DNA from: Apostichopus californicus
Lineage: Eukaryota; Echinodermata; Holothuroidea; Aspidochirotida; Stichopodidae
DNA: 26,041 nt
Reading direction: 5' to 3'
Assembly (NCBI GenBank): GCA_020650975.1
Contig: JAIPMN010039553.1
Coordinates: 1 to 26,041 of the forward strand
Shown one piece after another: positions 18,201-26,041 of the stretch. A program made the position numbers and the translations under genes. Numbering within the stretch: the stretch's first letter is position 1; each line of letters begins with the position of its first letter. The notes below the pieces were generated by a model. The model saw nothing but the letters and a program-made list of their open reading frames with translations. It ran no database searches and was not told the DNA's origin.

Positions 18201-20507
18201 AACTGGTCGGTTGAGCATAAACAAAACCACCGTTATTAAGACCATCATATGATTTAAATTATCTCGAATGTCGATGATCCTGCTACTTAACTTCGTAGCG
18301 AAGCTTCTAGAATTTTGTGTCTTACAGTGCAAGGAAAATGTGACATTCTGTACATTGTAACCCTATAGTACTAGTAGTGGTAACATGGGGTCTAGACCTA
18401 ACTAATAGACGTTGCATAACAGGCTAGCCAGTGTAATTGTATCATCCAACTGTTACGTAAAATCACAACACAACACCAGTTTTACCACAAAAGAAAACTT
18501 GCAGATCTAGTATTGATTGTTCTAAAACCAACTGGCTTTAAAATTTGTGCGAAATATTAGGTAACCATAAAAAAAATCGTCATTTGCTGTATCAAGGAGG
18601 CCTAGGCTATGGTCATATCAAGTAATTTGACAACAGTATAGGCCTACAGGCACTCGTAACGTTGTGTATGTGTAGTGTTTTGAGCGAGTCGTGTTCAAAT
18701 TCTTCGATTTCTGTCATCTTTTGGAAAAGCTTGCAGTAGAAATCCGTCATTACTTGTGGTGGAGCAACCTGATACCACATATCGGCTCGGCATTTATAAC
18801 ATTTACGAGATAAATTTACGTAAAAACAAACTCCAAACACCAAATTTCAATTACTACGGAGCACTACAACAGTGTAATGGTGTGTGTTCTCAGACGTTTA
18901 AGAATGTAAACATAGCGTCTCGGAAGTGAGCTGAGTTCCTCGACTGACGTCACGCCGCGTTACCGTAAATACAACAATTTTTAGAAAGTTTTTATTACCC
19001 TCGAATTTTTGATCGTTTATTCCTCGAGGATGCAAGCTTCGTTTGACACAAATTGGGTATCATTGGAAAGCTACGAGTGTACAGAATACGATGATAAAGA
19101 TTTTTTTTCATTTCATAACCTCTTTAAAGAGATCTCTATGAGCATGTGAAGGAAGTAACTATTTAGGTGCTCTCTAGAAATTTCAATCTGAAAAGTTTGC
19201 GTTTTGATTATAGTTCACAACAATATAATCAAACGTAAAAGTGAGCATTTCTTCAAATTTGATAAATCCAGATTACCTAAACATCATTTTCAAGTAATAG
19301 ATACCTAATATAAAGGATGTACTTTGTCATTACGGTTTTGTTTACTGTAGTTACGTAACTGTTGACTATTTGAAATGGAAGTTAATTAAGCATCTTTCTG
19401 ATTGAATTATCACATAGATATTTCTTGTTTTAGATTTGTTAATGCAGATGTAGCTTTAATGTATTCATCAAGATAACTTGAACAAAGACGAGCAATAAAA
19501 TTTTTGTTCGGAAATCATATCAAAATAACAGAACTGACAAAGGAAGTTGCCTTCATGCATATGAAAATCAAGTTATTCGTATGTAGTTCATATCGAAAAA
19601 TAAAAGCAAGGCATTATAATAAATGAAAAAAAAACCACAATGAAAACATTTAACCATACAAAGAGTACCGAATATCGCTCTGCATCAAAAGGGAATATAA
19701 TGATTTGATTTTTAACAAGAAGAAAAACAAAATAAAGTTGATAGTTTAGTATTGAATTATCGCTGAAATAAATGAATTTCTTGTTTTATTGTTATAGTAC
19801 TCGTAACCAAAAATGATGGAGTATAAATTTATGAACTAGAATGATCTACATGTGCATTTAAGCTCACTTATTCATAGTATGAATTGATTGCTGTAACGTG
19901 TTGGTATGTATCTGTGAAATGTAGGGTTGCCTATTGTATGGAAACCTTGTGAACTGACGTGTTGTAAAGGATATGTGGGGAGCGATATCGTCATAAGTTT
20001 GAAAGAGATTACTTTTTCCTTGCCATATCACGAAACTTGATTGACTTTGAAAAATTGGTGTGAAGTGAAAACACGTTGGATGAATTAGCTTTTCTTACAG
20101 TAGTATTTTACATGTGTGCGAAGTTTAGAGAATACTGTATTCTATTAATGCTTCTTTGTTTTGCTTCTATTTCAATATATCTGGTAAAATTAAAGACGTT
20201 GTTTTATTTTGTCGAAACACTGCTGAGTGTTTTAAGTTGCAGGCCTTTTTACTGAAATTTATCAGGTATAATTATCGATATTTTCCTATTTCTTCGAAGA
20301 TGCTAACACTTCAATTTGTCACATCATTTAATATTAACAGAGTAAGCTCAACAACACATTGACGCAACTAATGTTGTTTTCGAAACAGAAGATATTCAAT
20401 GGAGTCAAATATAAAATATATTAAATAATAGAAAGACTTACCATTTCTGTTCCAAACGAGATCCAAATTGTCAAAACAGTCAAACAAACTTTGAAAAACT
20501 TCTCCAT
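5893..20507 (-). CDS. Spliced gene: secreted fibrinogen-related protein (partial FReD, TIL, EGF-like, FReD), eight coding exons
   Basis: The coding segments in transcript order are 20507-20442, 12025-11995, 11356-11184, 10819-10555, 9679-9471, 9041-8733, 8485-8224 and 6257-5893. They sum to 1680 nt (559 residues plus stop). Junction phases are 0, 1, 0, 1, 0, 0, 1, all mutually consistent, and each intron starts GT and ends AG. Predicted domains: signal peptide (1 to about 27), first FReD lacking its C-terminal exon (about 40-179), TIL-like (about 182-236), TILa/EGF-like (about 237-310), complete FReD (about 313-559). FReD proteins are commonly secreted lectins that bind acetylated sugars in innate immunity; that role is inferred from the family. 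N-glycosylation sequons occur in both FReDs and the TIL/EGF part. The weakest links are the 31-nt exon 2 and the join of exon 4 to exon 5. The alternative is two adjacent genes, the second starting at Met 9770. Confidence 0.6.
6258..8223 (-). other. Intron 7 of the FReD gene
   Basis: About 2 kb of AT-rich sequence separates the B- and C-subdomain exons. It contains a short TTA/TTAT microsatellite (about 6450-6472) and a small perfect hairpin (CTGCCC, 8-nt loop, GGGCAG near 7041-7060). No conserved domain was seen in either strand. The other introns (8486-8732, 9042-9470, 9680-10554, 10820-11183, 11357-11994) likewise show no coding signal. Confidence 0.6.
8224..8485 (-). CDS. Exon 7: FReD 2, B subdomain
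   Basis: The exon begins VFQRRSSASVNFYLGW after a TTCATAG acceptor and contains D-Y-K-N-G-F-G, D-H-W-L-G-N, Y-Q-L-R-I-D and F-S-I-N-D-E, all standard FReD B-subdomain landmarks. Length is 262 nt, phase 0 in and phase 1 out, with a GTGAGT donor at 8223-8218. It is clearly related to exon 4, including the same phases, which supports an internal duplication of FReD exons. It joins the C-terminal exon across an intron of about 2 kb. Confidence 0.85.
8733..9041 (-). CDS. Exon 6: TILa/EGF-like module fused to the start of FReD 2
   Basis: The 309-nt exon (103 codons, phase 0 at both ends) begins DGDFYVNSRC after a CTCTTAATTAG acceptor. It runs through a cysteine-rich segment with C-D-T-R-S-G-V-R-K-C-Y-C and Y-E-G-D-G-E-T-C, an EGF-like signature often found after TILa modules. 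It then enters a FReD A subdomain (L-P-K-D-C, D-G-V-Y-T-I-Y-P-D-G, Q-V-Y-C-E-M, G-G-G-W-T). The donor is GTGAGT. Unlike FReD 1, where the A subdomain has its own exon, here the EGF and FReD starts share one exon. One N-S-T sequon is present. Confidence 0.85.
9471..9679 (-). CDS. Exon 5: TIL-like cysteine-rich domain
   Basis: The exon encodes I-P-E-W-C-P-A-N-E followed by a cysteine pattern ending E-Q-C-I-P-L-N-Q-C, the C-P-x-N-E start and C-V-P-x-x-C end typical of TIL domains (protease inhibitors, and vWF- and mucin-like proteins). Eight cysteines lie within this span instead of the usual ten, so one disulfide may be missing. The acceptor at 9680 follows a strong pyrimidine tract, is phase 1 and joins exon 4. 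The donor is GTCAGT, phase 0. Alternatively translation starts at Met 9770 (exon 9471-9770). In that reading the same pyrimidine tract encodes a signal-peptide-like run (LLLFTFFLSCYLEA), giving a separate 411-residue protein. Confidence 0.75.
10495..10520. repeat. Homopolymer tract T18-G8
   Basis: Eighteen T followed by eight G, just inside intron 4 of the FReD gene. It is a low-complexity run prone to assembly and length error, and it does not touch the exon. Confidence 0.85.
10555..10819 (-). CDS. Exon 4: FReD 1, B subdomain
   Basis: The exon starts VLQRRRSDSVNFNRSW and continues with the B-subdomain signature: F-R-N-G-F-G, S-E-L-W-I-G-N-E, Y-Q-L-R-M-D-F, F-R-I-S-D-E. Length is 265 nt, phase 0 in and phase 1 out, and the donor is a perfect GTAAGT at 10554-10549. 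It parallels exon 7 (262 nt, same phases). No partner exon with the D-x-D-N-D calcium site or the C-A-x4-G-A-W-W motif was found between here and the next exon, so this FReD appears to lack its C-terminal third. Without splicing the frame stops at 10529-10531 after eight more codons. Confidence 0.85.
11184..11356 (-). CDS. Exon 3: FReD 1, A subdomain
   Basis: The translated exon contains YPRDCKEV, then SGVYLIKPDG, EAYCNN and DTGGWT, the classic start of a fibrinogen C-terminal domain (P-x-D-C, G-V-Y-x-I-x-P, Y-C, G-G-W-T). The two cysteines match the first conserved disulfide of the family. The acceptor is a long pyrimidine tract ending CCATCCAG at 11357. The donor after the ACG (Thr) codon is GTATGG. 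Phase is 1 in and 0 out. The phase-0 break directly after GGWT is the same as in the second FReD at 8733, as expected for paralogous domains. One N-glycosylation sequon (N-T-S) is present. Confidence 0.85.
11995..12025 (-). CDS. Exon 2: 31-nt small exon completing the signal peptide
   Basis: On the minus strand a T-rich tract ending in ACACAG precedes 31 nt, followed by a GTAGGT donor. Read in the only frame compatible with the next exon it gives GIVSAEGRSS plus the first base of a Gly codon (phase 0 in, phase 1 out). I-V-S-A followed by E is a textbook signal peptidase site, which fits its position between the hydrophobic exon 1 and the first FReD exon. A 31-nt exon is easy to find by chance, so the support is the combination of splice sites, phase and cleavage motif. 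Confidence 0.5.
12026..15287. other. Intron 1 (proximal part), AT-rich, no recognised element
   Basis: This is the gene-proximal part of the long first intron as modelled. I see no conserved protein. Two very short signal-like starts (plus strand near 12630, minus strand at 12446) are discussed among the rejected items. A G-rich stretch near 14220-14330 is the only compositional change. Confidence 0.5.
15288..16610 (+). mobile_element. 5'-truncated non-LTR retrotransposon (LINE, probably CR1/L2-like)
   Basis: The element starts inside the reverse transcriptase palm (L-F-T-L-Y-T-S-P-L then F-A-D-D-T-Q-L-Y) and lacks the endonuclease and the N-terminal RT, as is usual for 5'-truncated LINE insertions. 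It ends in a 3' UTR with AAAGCGCTATATAAG and a terminal (ATT)n microsatellite at about 16594-16610, a tail type I associate with L2/CR1-like elements. It inserted into intron 1 of the FReD gene, opposite to the gene's transcription. No target duplication is evident. The clade is assigned from remembered motifs and could be a neighbouring one. Confidence 0.85.
15312..16241 (+). pseudogene. LINE reverse transcriptase, C-terminal fragment
   Basis: An uninterrupted frame of about 309 codons ends in TGA at 16239-16241 and has no real ATG at its left end. It contains the RT catalytic box F-A-D-D, then W-M-A-A-N-R-L-V-L-N-D-S-K-T-E (the region after the active site), R-N-L-G-V-Q-F-D, and the C-terminal thumb-like segments L-D-Y-C-N-S-L-L-Y-G, L-H-W-L-P-V-S-A-R-I-E-F-K and P-D-L-W-N-A-L-P. 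Only the second half of the RT and the C-terminal region are present, so this copy cannot be autonomous. The lack of stops suggests a fairly recent insertion. Confidence 0.88.
16611..17660. other. Intron 1, AT-rich spacer between LINE and inverted-repeat element
   Basis: Nothing recognisable on either strand. The open frames are low-complexity. Confidence 0.5.
17958..18239 (+). pseudogene. Frame-disrupted fragment, possibly P2X7-like N-terminal region
   Basis: From ATG 17958 the frame reads MSSPESSDSEEISQDI, then hits TGA at 18015. The next frame, from about 18016, continues with an acidic run (F-L-E-E-E-E-E-E) and G-V-F-P-Y-Q. A one-base loss near 18100 returns the reading to the first frame with E-P-L-A-E-E-M and N-G-W-T-T-L-N, ending at TAA 18237-18239. 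The Ser/Glu-rich start followed by P-Y-Q and E-P resembles the leader of invertebrate P2X7-like zinc-binding repeat proteins, but the W-C-x-C-x-x-C block that should follow was not found. Family assignment is tentative; the interrupted coding character is the stronger statement. Confidence 0.4.
18613..18843 (-). other. Unrecognised open frame inside the inverted-repeat element
   Basis: A 76-codon minus-strand frame has a C-Y-K-C motif followed by R-A-D-M-W-Y and an acidic, soluble-looking C-terminal half (K-M-T-E-I-E-E-F-E-H-D). I recognise no family. It runs opposite to the P2X7-like fragment in the same element. It could be a degraded coding piece or chance. Confidence 0.2.
19126..20441. 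other. Intron 1, distal part next to the signal-peptide exon
   Basis: AT-rich sequence without recognised features. Confidence 0.5.
20442..20507 (-). CDS. Exon 1: start codon and signal peptide hydrophobic core
   Basis: An ATG at 20507 opens 22 codons starting MEKFFKVCLTVL and continuing through IWISF. This is a basic n-region followed by a hydrophobic stretch, as in a secretory signal peptide. The exon ends exactly at a consensus GTAAGT donor (20441-20436) in phase 0. An in-frame TGA lies 24 nt upstream (20531-20529), so this is the first Met of its frame. Phase 0 is what the small exon at 11995-12025 requires, and the joined sequence then gives an ideal V-S-A cleavage site. The intron between them would be about 8.4 kb. 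The link rests on phase and signal-peptide logic, not on transcript evidence. Confidence 0.55.
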
Positions 20508-21872
20508 GATTTCGGGTTTGTAGAAATGTCAGGCAAAAATATATTCGATGAAAGGCAAGATGACAAATGACACAGAGTATCCAGTTAGGGGTGACCAACA
20601 CCTTATTGGAATGACCGTAGAAGTATGGATGTCCATTAATGCCATCATTTATTTGAAATGTGATTCGGTGAACAGCTTACACAAATGTACTGGTACTTCT
20701 GTAGTATTCTTTGGCTTGTATGTAAAGAAGACTATTCGACATGCGCAATCCAACTTAATATTATTTACAACTATTTTTATCTTGAACTTTCAGTCAATAG
20801 TATTGTAAGCTTCGGTTGCATCATGTTGAATTGTCCTTACTACGATCAATACAGCATAACACCTTCTGTATACTTATTGACTATCGTGCCTCTAGTTCCA
20901 ATGACAGCAACGGTATTGCAATTCAATACATGTAAATGTATTTGGTTTTTAAAACGAATATCAATTACGATGATCTCTTTTAATCTATAATACATTTCGT
21001 GTGGTTCATGTTAAAGGTTATGTAGTTGTGTGCCAAACGACGTCAATGCTACTAAGCCGATGAAATTAGTAGGAATGTTGATTTACTTGTTCTGGTTAAG
21101 CTGCTATTATCGATATTTTTAAGAAACATTTATGAGTGATTATTTTAGCTAAGTTACTTCGCTTTTGGTTGGAAGGCAAAATTAAAGCAGTATCGAAAGG
21201 ACAGGAAGTGATACTACTAATCAGCACTTTATAACATGCATGAACTAGTGCAATACATATTATATACCGTGAAATGTACGGTATGATCTATTCTACACTA
21301 TCAATATGTATGTACAAATATATAATTAACACAGTTTGGAACATTCGAAGTTTGTCAGTGGTATGCTATATGAAAAATACTTCCTTGTTTCATGATGCCT
21401 ACGTCACACCCTGTTTGCGGAATCGAGTATCCTCACATCTGATTGAATAAACATTTCAGCTGTTTTACTGGGTCTTAAATGAATTTTTTATTGACTGTAA
21501 GAATTACATCAATAATGACTTAAAATTATAAGGAAAAAAATCTTTTTTCATTAATATAAGATATCTAATCTAAGGAGCATGTTTTGACCTATGAAAAGGT
21601 ACATTGATATCAGATTTTTTCCCCCTACAATTTGTTTAATGAAAATAGTATCTTTTAACCAGCAGAAGTGTAGCTAGAGCTTATTTGGGGGCATAGAGCT
21701 ACTTTATAGGCGTAGCTATAAGTGGATCATTTAACATTGGTCCCCAATTCTCAGGGGGTTGCGAGGGTTGGCTACCAACAGTTTCAGCCAACGGAGACAA
21801 CTGCCTGTCATGTATTTGCATGAATGATTACCATCATTCCTGCATGCCTACGCAAATGTATTATTTCGCTGA
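20508..21872. other. Upstream region of the FReD gene, promoter not resolved
   Basis: On the minus strand the only core-promoter-like string is an ATATATTTTT about 30 nt upstream of the start codon (near 20534-20543), which would leave a very short 5' UTR. Further upstream is AT-rich sequence. The 21660-21860 part contains CGTAGCT/GTAGCTA motifs and an imperfect hairpin (GCATGAATGAT ... ATCATTCCTGCATGC), suggesting a decayed mobile element next to the long repeat. Confidence 0.35.
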
Positions 21873-21928
21873 CAGTGGCGTAGCCAGAAGTAGAGGGGAA
21901 GTTGTCCCTCCCACACATTCATACAAAA

Positions 21929-24900
21929 CATGTTCAGGGACGAAAATTGGGACGGCTAGGAAAGTTAACCAAATAAAAATAAATAGCTATCATATATGAT
22001 ACTGGATAGGCTACTTTATGTTACAGCGCGGCGTTAAGTGCTTCTCAGAAAGCTTCTCTCTTGAGCGATATGCATACTAAGCATATAAAGAGGTTTCATA
22101 AACAAGTTAACTTTGAGTCGAGACATTTCTAGACAAAGTTTCGTGAGTCGAACGGCATTAGATTGTGGTCTAAAAAAAAACACATCTCCATTGGATCATT
22201 GAGAGAGAAGATAAATGCGTATACCAACCCTCATGTACTATTATGTGTTTTAAATGTTTTACATATTTTATATTTACAAAGCCGTAGCCACTGGGACCAC
22301 AGAAACCTGCCCTCCCCCCCCCCCCTCTAACCCCCTAAAGTTACTTGCAAATGGTAAGCCTTTTAAAACACACGAACGCAATGTCAAATGTTCTCAATAT
22401 AATGGAAATGATAAAACAAGTTTCTCAAAGGTGAGAGGACACTCTTCCCCTTATGACCCCACCCTCTCTTTAGGTTCCTCCCCAGTACAGACGTCAGCAC
22501 AAGTTTTGGTCCTCCGCCTATAACAAGAATTGATTTTCGTAACATTGGGTAGAGAAAGTTTCGTACAAATTCATATCAGTAAAAGCGAAAAAGTTAACCT
22601 TGTATAGTAGTTATGCAGTTCACGCAATGTCAATGTCAGACATGTATATAAAATGAACACAATAAAATGGATACACTAAAATGGATACACTTCTCAACTA
22701 TTGGTAGGCATTCCACGGTAGTACTAAATCTTTTAACTGACTCTTGTATTGTTTCAGATGAAAAATACATTGTTATGTAAACCAGTTGAACTTTGTGGTA
22801 CGTTGGAGATAAGAAATGGAACTTTTAATACAAGTCGAAACTTTTATATCAAAATGTCGTATTTTAAGTTTTGAGCATAATCAGTGGAAATAATGAGTTA
22901 ATATAGTTGACATTTTAAGATAAGTCTTGTTACAATACTTCAAACTTTAGAATTATTCCTAGTCATTTCCGGATTGACTATAGTTGCACCAAAAGGGAAC
23001 AGGATGTCCCACGGATATGGCCATTTTTCGGGAGTGGAACCAAAACTATAAATTGCATTTATTTAATTTATTCTTCGATATATGAATTCTCGCAGGCTTT
23101 GATTTGGAATAGCAGATATTTACAAATAAAGATTCAAACACCTTTGGCAATTTCTGTGGGTGAAATGGACCTCCATATTAAACCAATTGTTTAGAGTAAA
23201 CAACAAAACAACAAAAACAAAAAAAACCTTTGGGAAATCGTAGAATTGGATCTACATTCCCCTTGAAAAGGGAAGGATTTACGCACCTGTACTTACATTA
23301 GAAACAACCACATTACACGTTTTATATTCGTTGTGATGAATTAGGACTGGAAGTTGCGCTGAAGAGTTCAGACTAGTTAACTTTACATCTAACTTACTTG
23401 AATCTTCTATGATAATTATCCATTATTACACTTACATTAAATCACATTTAATAATAAATATTCGATATATCTAGCTTTTATATTCATAGGTTCACAACAA
23501 TTATATTTATATCCTCTCCATATAAATGAACTAACTATCGAATAAGGTTAACCTTGGGGAAAACAACTGTTTAAATTCCAGCAAGTAAAAAGCAGATTAA
23601 GTTTGAAATGTTTTGAGGGATGTACAATGGAATGGTTATATTGATATGGAACTTATCATCTATGTTACACTATGTTTTCTTTAATACCATAACAGCAATT
23701 GCCATCATTGTGTAAACATGAACTTAGATTTACCTACTCAATATTTTAGGTTTCAGTGGTCAAATTCTTTGTTCATTATTTTACTTCTTATTATAAATTG
23801 TGGCTAATAGAGGGCAGCATAGCTGGAGAAAGAAGCAGTAGAGGAAGCAACGAAGGCTGAAGAGACTTCACAAACAAGCCAAGAATTTTAGCAAACCAAA
23901 TGTAATCAAAGATGAGAAATTAATTAGCATTTTAGTAGTTTGTTATCGTTTATATTTATTAGATTGTCAATAATATTTCAAATAGATATGAAAACACAAA
24001 AAAAAACAGGCCCTACTCAAAAAGAAAACAAAAAACAAGGCATATCATGAAAAAGCAATTATGGGATTTCGTTTTAATCAAGAAGCTAGTATCCTGCAAT
24101 GAGAAGATATCTTCAGACAATATTTTCATTGAATAAAGTTTGAAAGGTACAAGGAAGTATATGTCGTTTTCCTTCTGTCAATAAAACCAGTTCACAGAGA
24201 TGTTAAAGTCTTACAGGATTGCTTCATGGCTACTTTACATTTCCACATGGTTAGAGATTTAATCCTTAGGACTCTAAGAATAATTTGAATTTTTGGGAGG
24301 AGTTTTTATTCCTAATTGTTTTTCCATGTTTTAATACTGCAGGAGAAAAACATTAAAGAATCAGAAGGGAATTGAAAGTTGCAATTAATATCACCAAATC
24401 AGTTAAAACAAATTAGAGCAGGAAATTAGCTGACACATAAGGCACATAAGGACACATAAGGCACATAAAATGATTCGAAGCCAGAGATGGTGAGTTAATA
24501 ATTGTTGAGGTTGGTAGTAATGGTTTGTTAATATGGTTGGCAACATATTTAGATTCTAACTGCTTATAAATTTGCCCACAATATCATCTGGGATTTTGAA
24601 ATTCATCCCTTTTTTGTATTCTGTTGAAAGAAATGATTGAAATAAACTAATAACGTGTACAACAGAAAGCTAACTGGGATATGATAAATAAAGTTGAAAA
24701 TGTTTTTGATCAAATGGTACTTGAGCCTGTAACCTTTGGAGTACAGTACTATGCTCTACTGACTGAGCTACCCAGCTGTTAGTTGGAGGTGAACCACACG
24801 TAGCAATTTTGTGGCTCAATATGAGAAGATCATGGAACTTGCAATACTGGTGTCATTTGGTTTAAATCCTGCTTAAAGTGAAAATTTATCATGTTGCACT

Positions 24901-24980
24901 TTTCAAATTTGAAAATTTAAAATATAATTGAAATGTATATAGATCAGTACAAAGTTCTACATATTAAATAACATAACAAA
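21929..24980. repeat. Long direct repeat, copy 2
   Basis: Collinear with 1-2412 but longer. It carries about 200 bp extra near 22160-22400, including a poly-C tract, and roughly 450 bp extra at about 23745-24215. The sequence just before it includes CAGTGGCGTAGCCAG (about 21875-21889), a motif seen at ends of many animal mobile repeats, so the real left end may be there. No transposase, RT or LTR signature was seen. It may be a large mobile element or an old segmental duplication. Confidence 0.8.
24716..24779 (-). mobile_element. tRNA-derived SINE head, copy 2
   Basis: Nearly identical to 2201-2266, with the A-box region preserved exactly. It sits inside the second long repeat at the collinear place. 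Flanking sequence on both sides is also shared, which means it was copied with the repeat and did not insert twice independently. Confidence 0.7.
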
Positions 24981-26041
24981 GCTACAAACTGCAGATTACA
25001 GTAATCTTGCATAACAAAGAGCGTCCCAAATCACTTTCACATCTGTTTTAGGAGTTGGAATTCCAGCCACCCTGATCTCAAATTGATAAAAATTGAATTT
25101 AGAAATAGTACCATCATTGACTTGCCTCAACTCAAGTAAATATTGCTAGTTACTGAATGATTCCTCTTTGAAATGGAGTGACTTGTGACAATCTTACATC
25201 TTTGTCCTAGAAAGAGTTGTAATTATCTCAAGTTGGAAAAAAAACTTGAACATTAGTATGGTTTTCTGACAGTGATAAAACTTGAGCCAGTATTTTTGTT
25301 AGATATGATACAGCCTGTCTGCAATGACTGACATAACAGTAGTGTTAACTTCCCTTTCATTAACCTACGTTGCTTCAAAATAGTCGGGTTCTCCTGAATG
25401 GTTCATATAATGAAGTCTGTGAGTGTTTCACGACAAGGAAAACGGTGTCCCATTAAGTCAAATACTTCGTCTCAAATTGACGACGATGGTTACAAACATA
25501 GTACATAAATCGTTAGTTGTTTGATTACAAGACGTTTGCTCATTAGTAGTCGATGATCAAGTTTTTCGAATAACTTTCCAAGATTAAACCCTTTAACTAT
25601 TGTTCAATTGGTAGACGCAGTTGAGGTACCTTATAAAATTTCAGAGCTACAAAGTTTGCAGAACGGTAAAGTGGTAGTTATGTGATGTGTAAACGCGGTG
25701 AAATTAAATGTAATGATATACAAATTCTGAGGAGATTTGGCGAGGTCACAAGGTCAGATATGCAAATGATAATACGAAGTTTACCATATCGTTGCGAACG
25801 CCTGTGTGTCAGACCACAAACGCTTTTATCTTTGTTTTCTCAAAGTTATGTTACCTTCTCTCGGATGCTGTCATGTGATCATATTCTAGTACGCAGCTGC
25901 CAATAACTTTCTGATCAACTTTCTCCCATGACGTATAAAAAGGAAATTCCATCCGATCAGAAATGATATTTAAACGCGGCAATGTATTATTCAGAAGAAT
26001 ATGAACCATGACTACATAATAATATCTAAACTATATATATA
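24981..26041. other. AT-rich end of the window
   Basis: No recognisable gene or element. The one longer plus-strand frame (25682-25906) has no domain signature. Confidence 0.5.

Larger units (their letters stand above)
17661..19125. mobile_element. DNA-transposon-like element with 22-bp terminal inverted repeats
   Basis: The 22 bases at 17661-17682 (starting AAAGAGGTTATGAAATG) recur as an exact reverse complement at 19104-19125. They enclose 1465 bp of less AT-rich sequence than its surroundings. Both ends also carry subterminal TGACGTCA/TGACGTCAC and CCGTAAATAC motifs. No transposase was recognised, and I could not find a convincing target-site duplication, so the superfamily is unassigned. 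It may be non-autonomous. It lies in intron 1 of the FReD gene. Confidence 0.6.

Noticed and set aside
24716-24779. Functional tRNA gene
   Set aside because: The A box is good, but the anticodon stem and T arm do not pair properly, and the same decayed sequence occurs in both repeats.
1-24980. The two long repeats as LTRs of one giant retrotransposon or Polinton
   Set aside because: The interval between them holds a host gene and unrelated insertions, with no integrase, polymerase, gag or primer-binding site seen. The copies differ by large indels.
25682-25906. Plus-strand 74-codon frame near the window end
   Set aside because: No recognisable motif, no splice context and no compositional difference from its surroundings.

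Overview
The window looks like animal nuclear DNA. It is AT-rich, has long introns with GT/AG borders, and contains a non-LTR retrotransposon, small DNA transposons, a tRNA-derived SINE and a short N gap. The single well-supported host gene combines fibrinogen-related (FReD), trypsin-inhibitor-like (TIL) and EGF-like modules. This suggests a marine invertebrate, plausibly a deuterostome such as an echinoderm (holothurian-like). The taxon is inference, not something the sequence proves.

The gene lies on the minus strand from about 20507 down to 5893. I reconstruct eight coding exons: 20442-20507, 11995-12025, 11184-11356, 10555-10819, 9471-9679, 8733-9041, 8224-8485 and 5893-6257. Every junction has GT/AG borders and the phases match throughout, giving 1680 nt or 559 residues. 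The inferred product is a secreted protein: signal peptide, the N-terminal part of a FReD without its last exon, a TIL/TILa plus EGF-like cysteine-rich module, then a complete second FReD. The last exon carries an unusual Tyr/Cys-rich insertion beside the usual ligand pocket. An alternative is two genes, with the downstream one starting at a Met at 9770.

Intron 1 (about 8.4 kb) hosts a 5'-truncated LINE (15288-16610) with an open RT C-terminus, and a 1.46 kb element with 22-bp inverted ends (17661-19125) that holds a frame-disrupted P2X7-like fragment. Downstream of the gene is a 316-bp hAT-like MITE with an 8-bp target duplication (4934-5249).

Both flanks of the window carry the same long direct repeat (about 1-2412 and 21929-24980). 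It includes a tRNA-derived SINE at the same internal position in both copies and possible relict exons. The rest is AT-rich non-coding sequence in which I recognise nothing.
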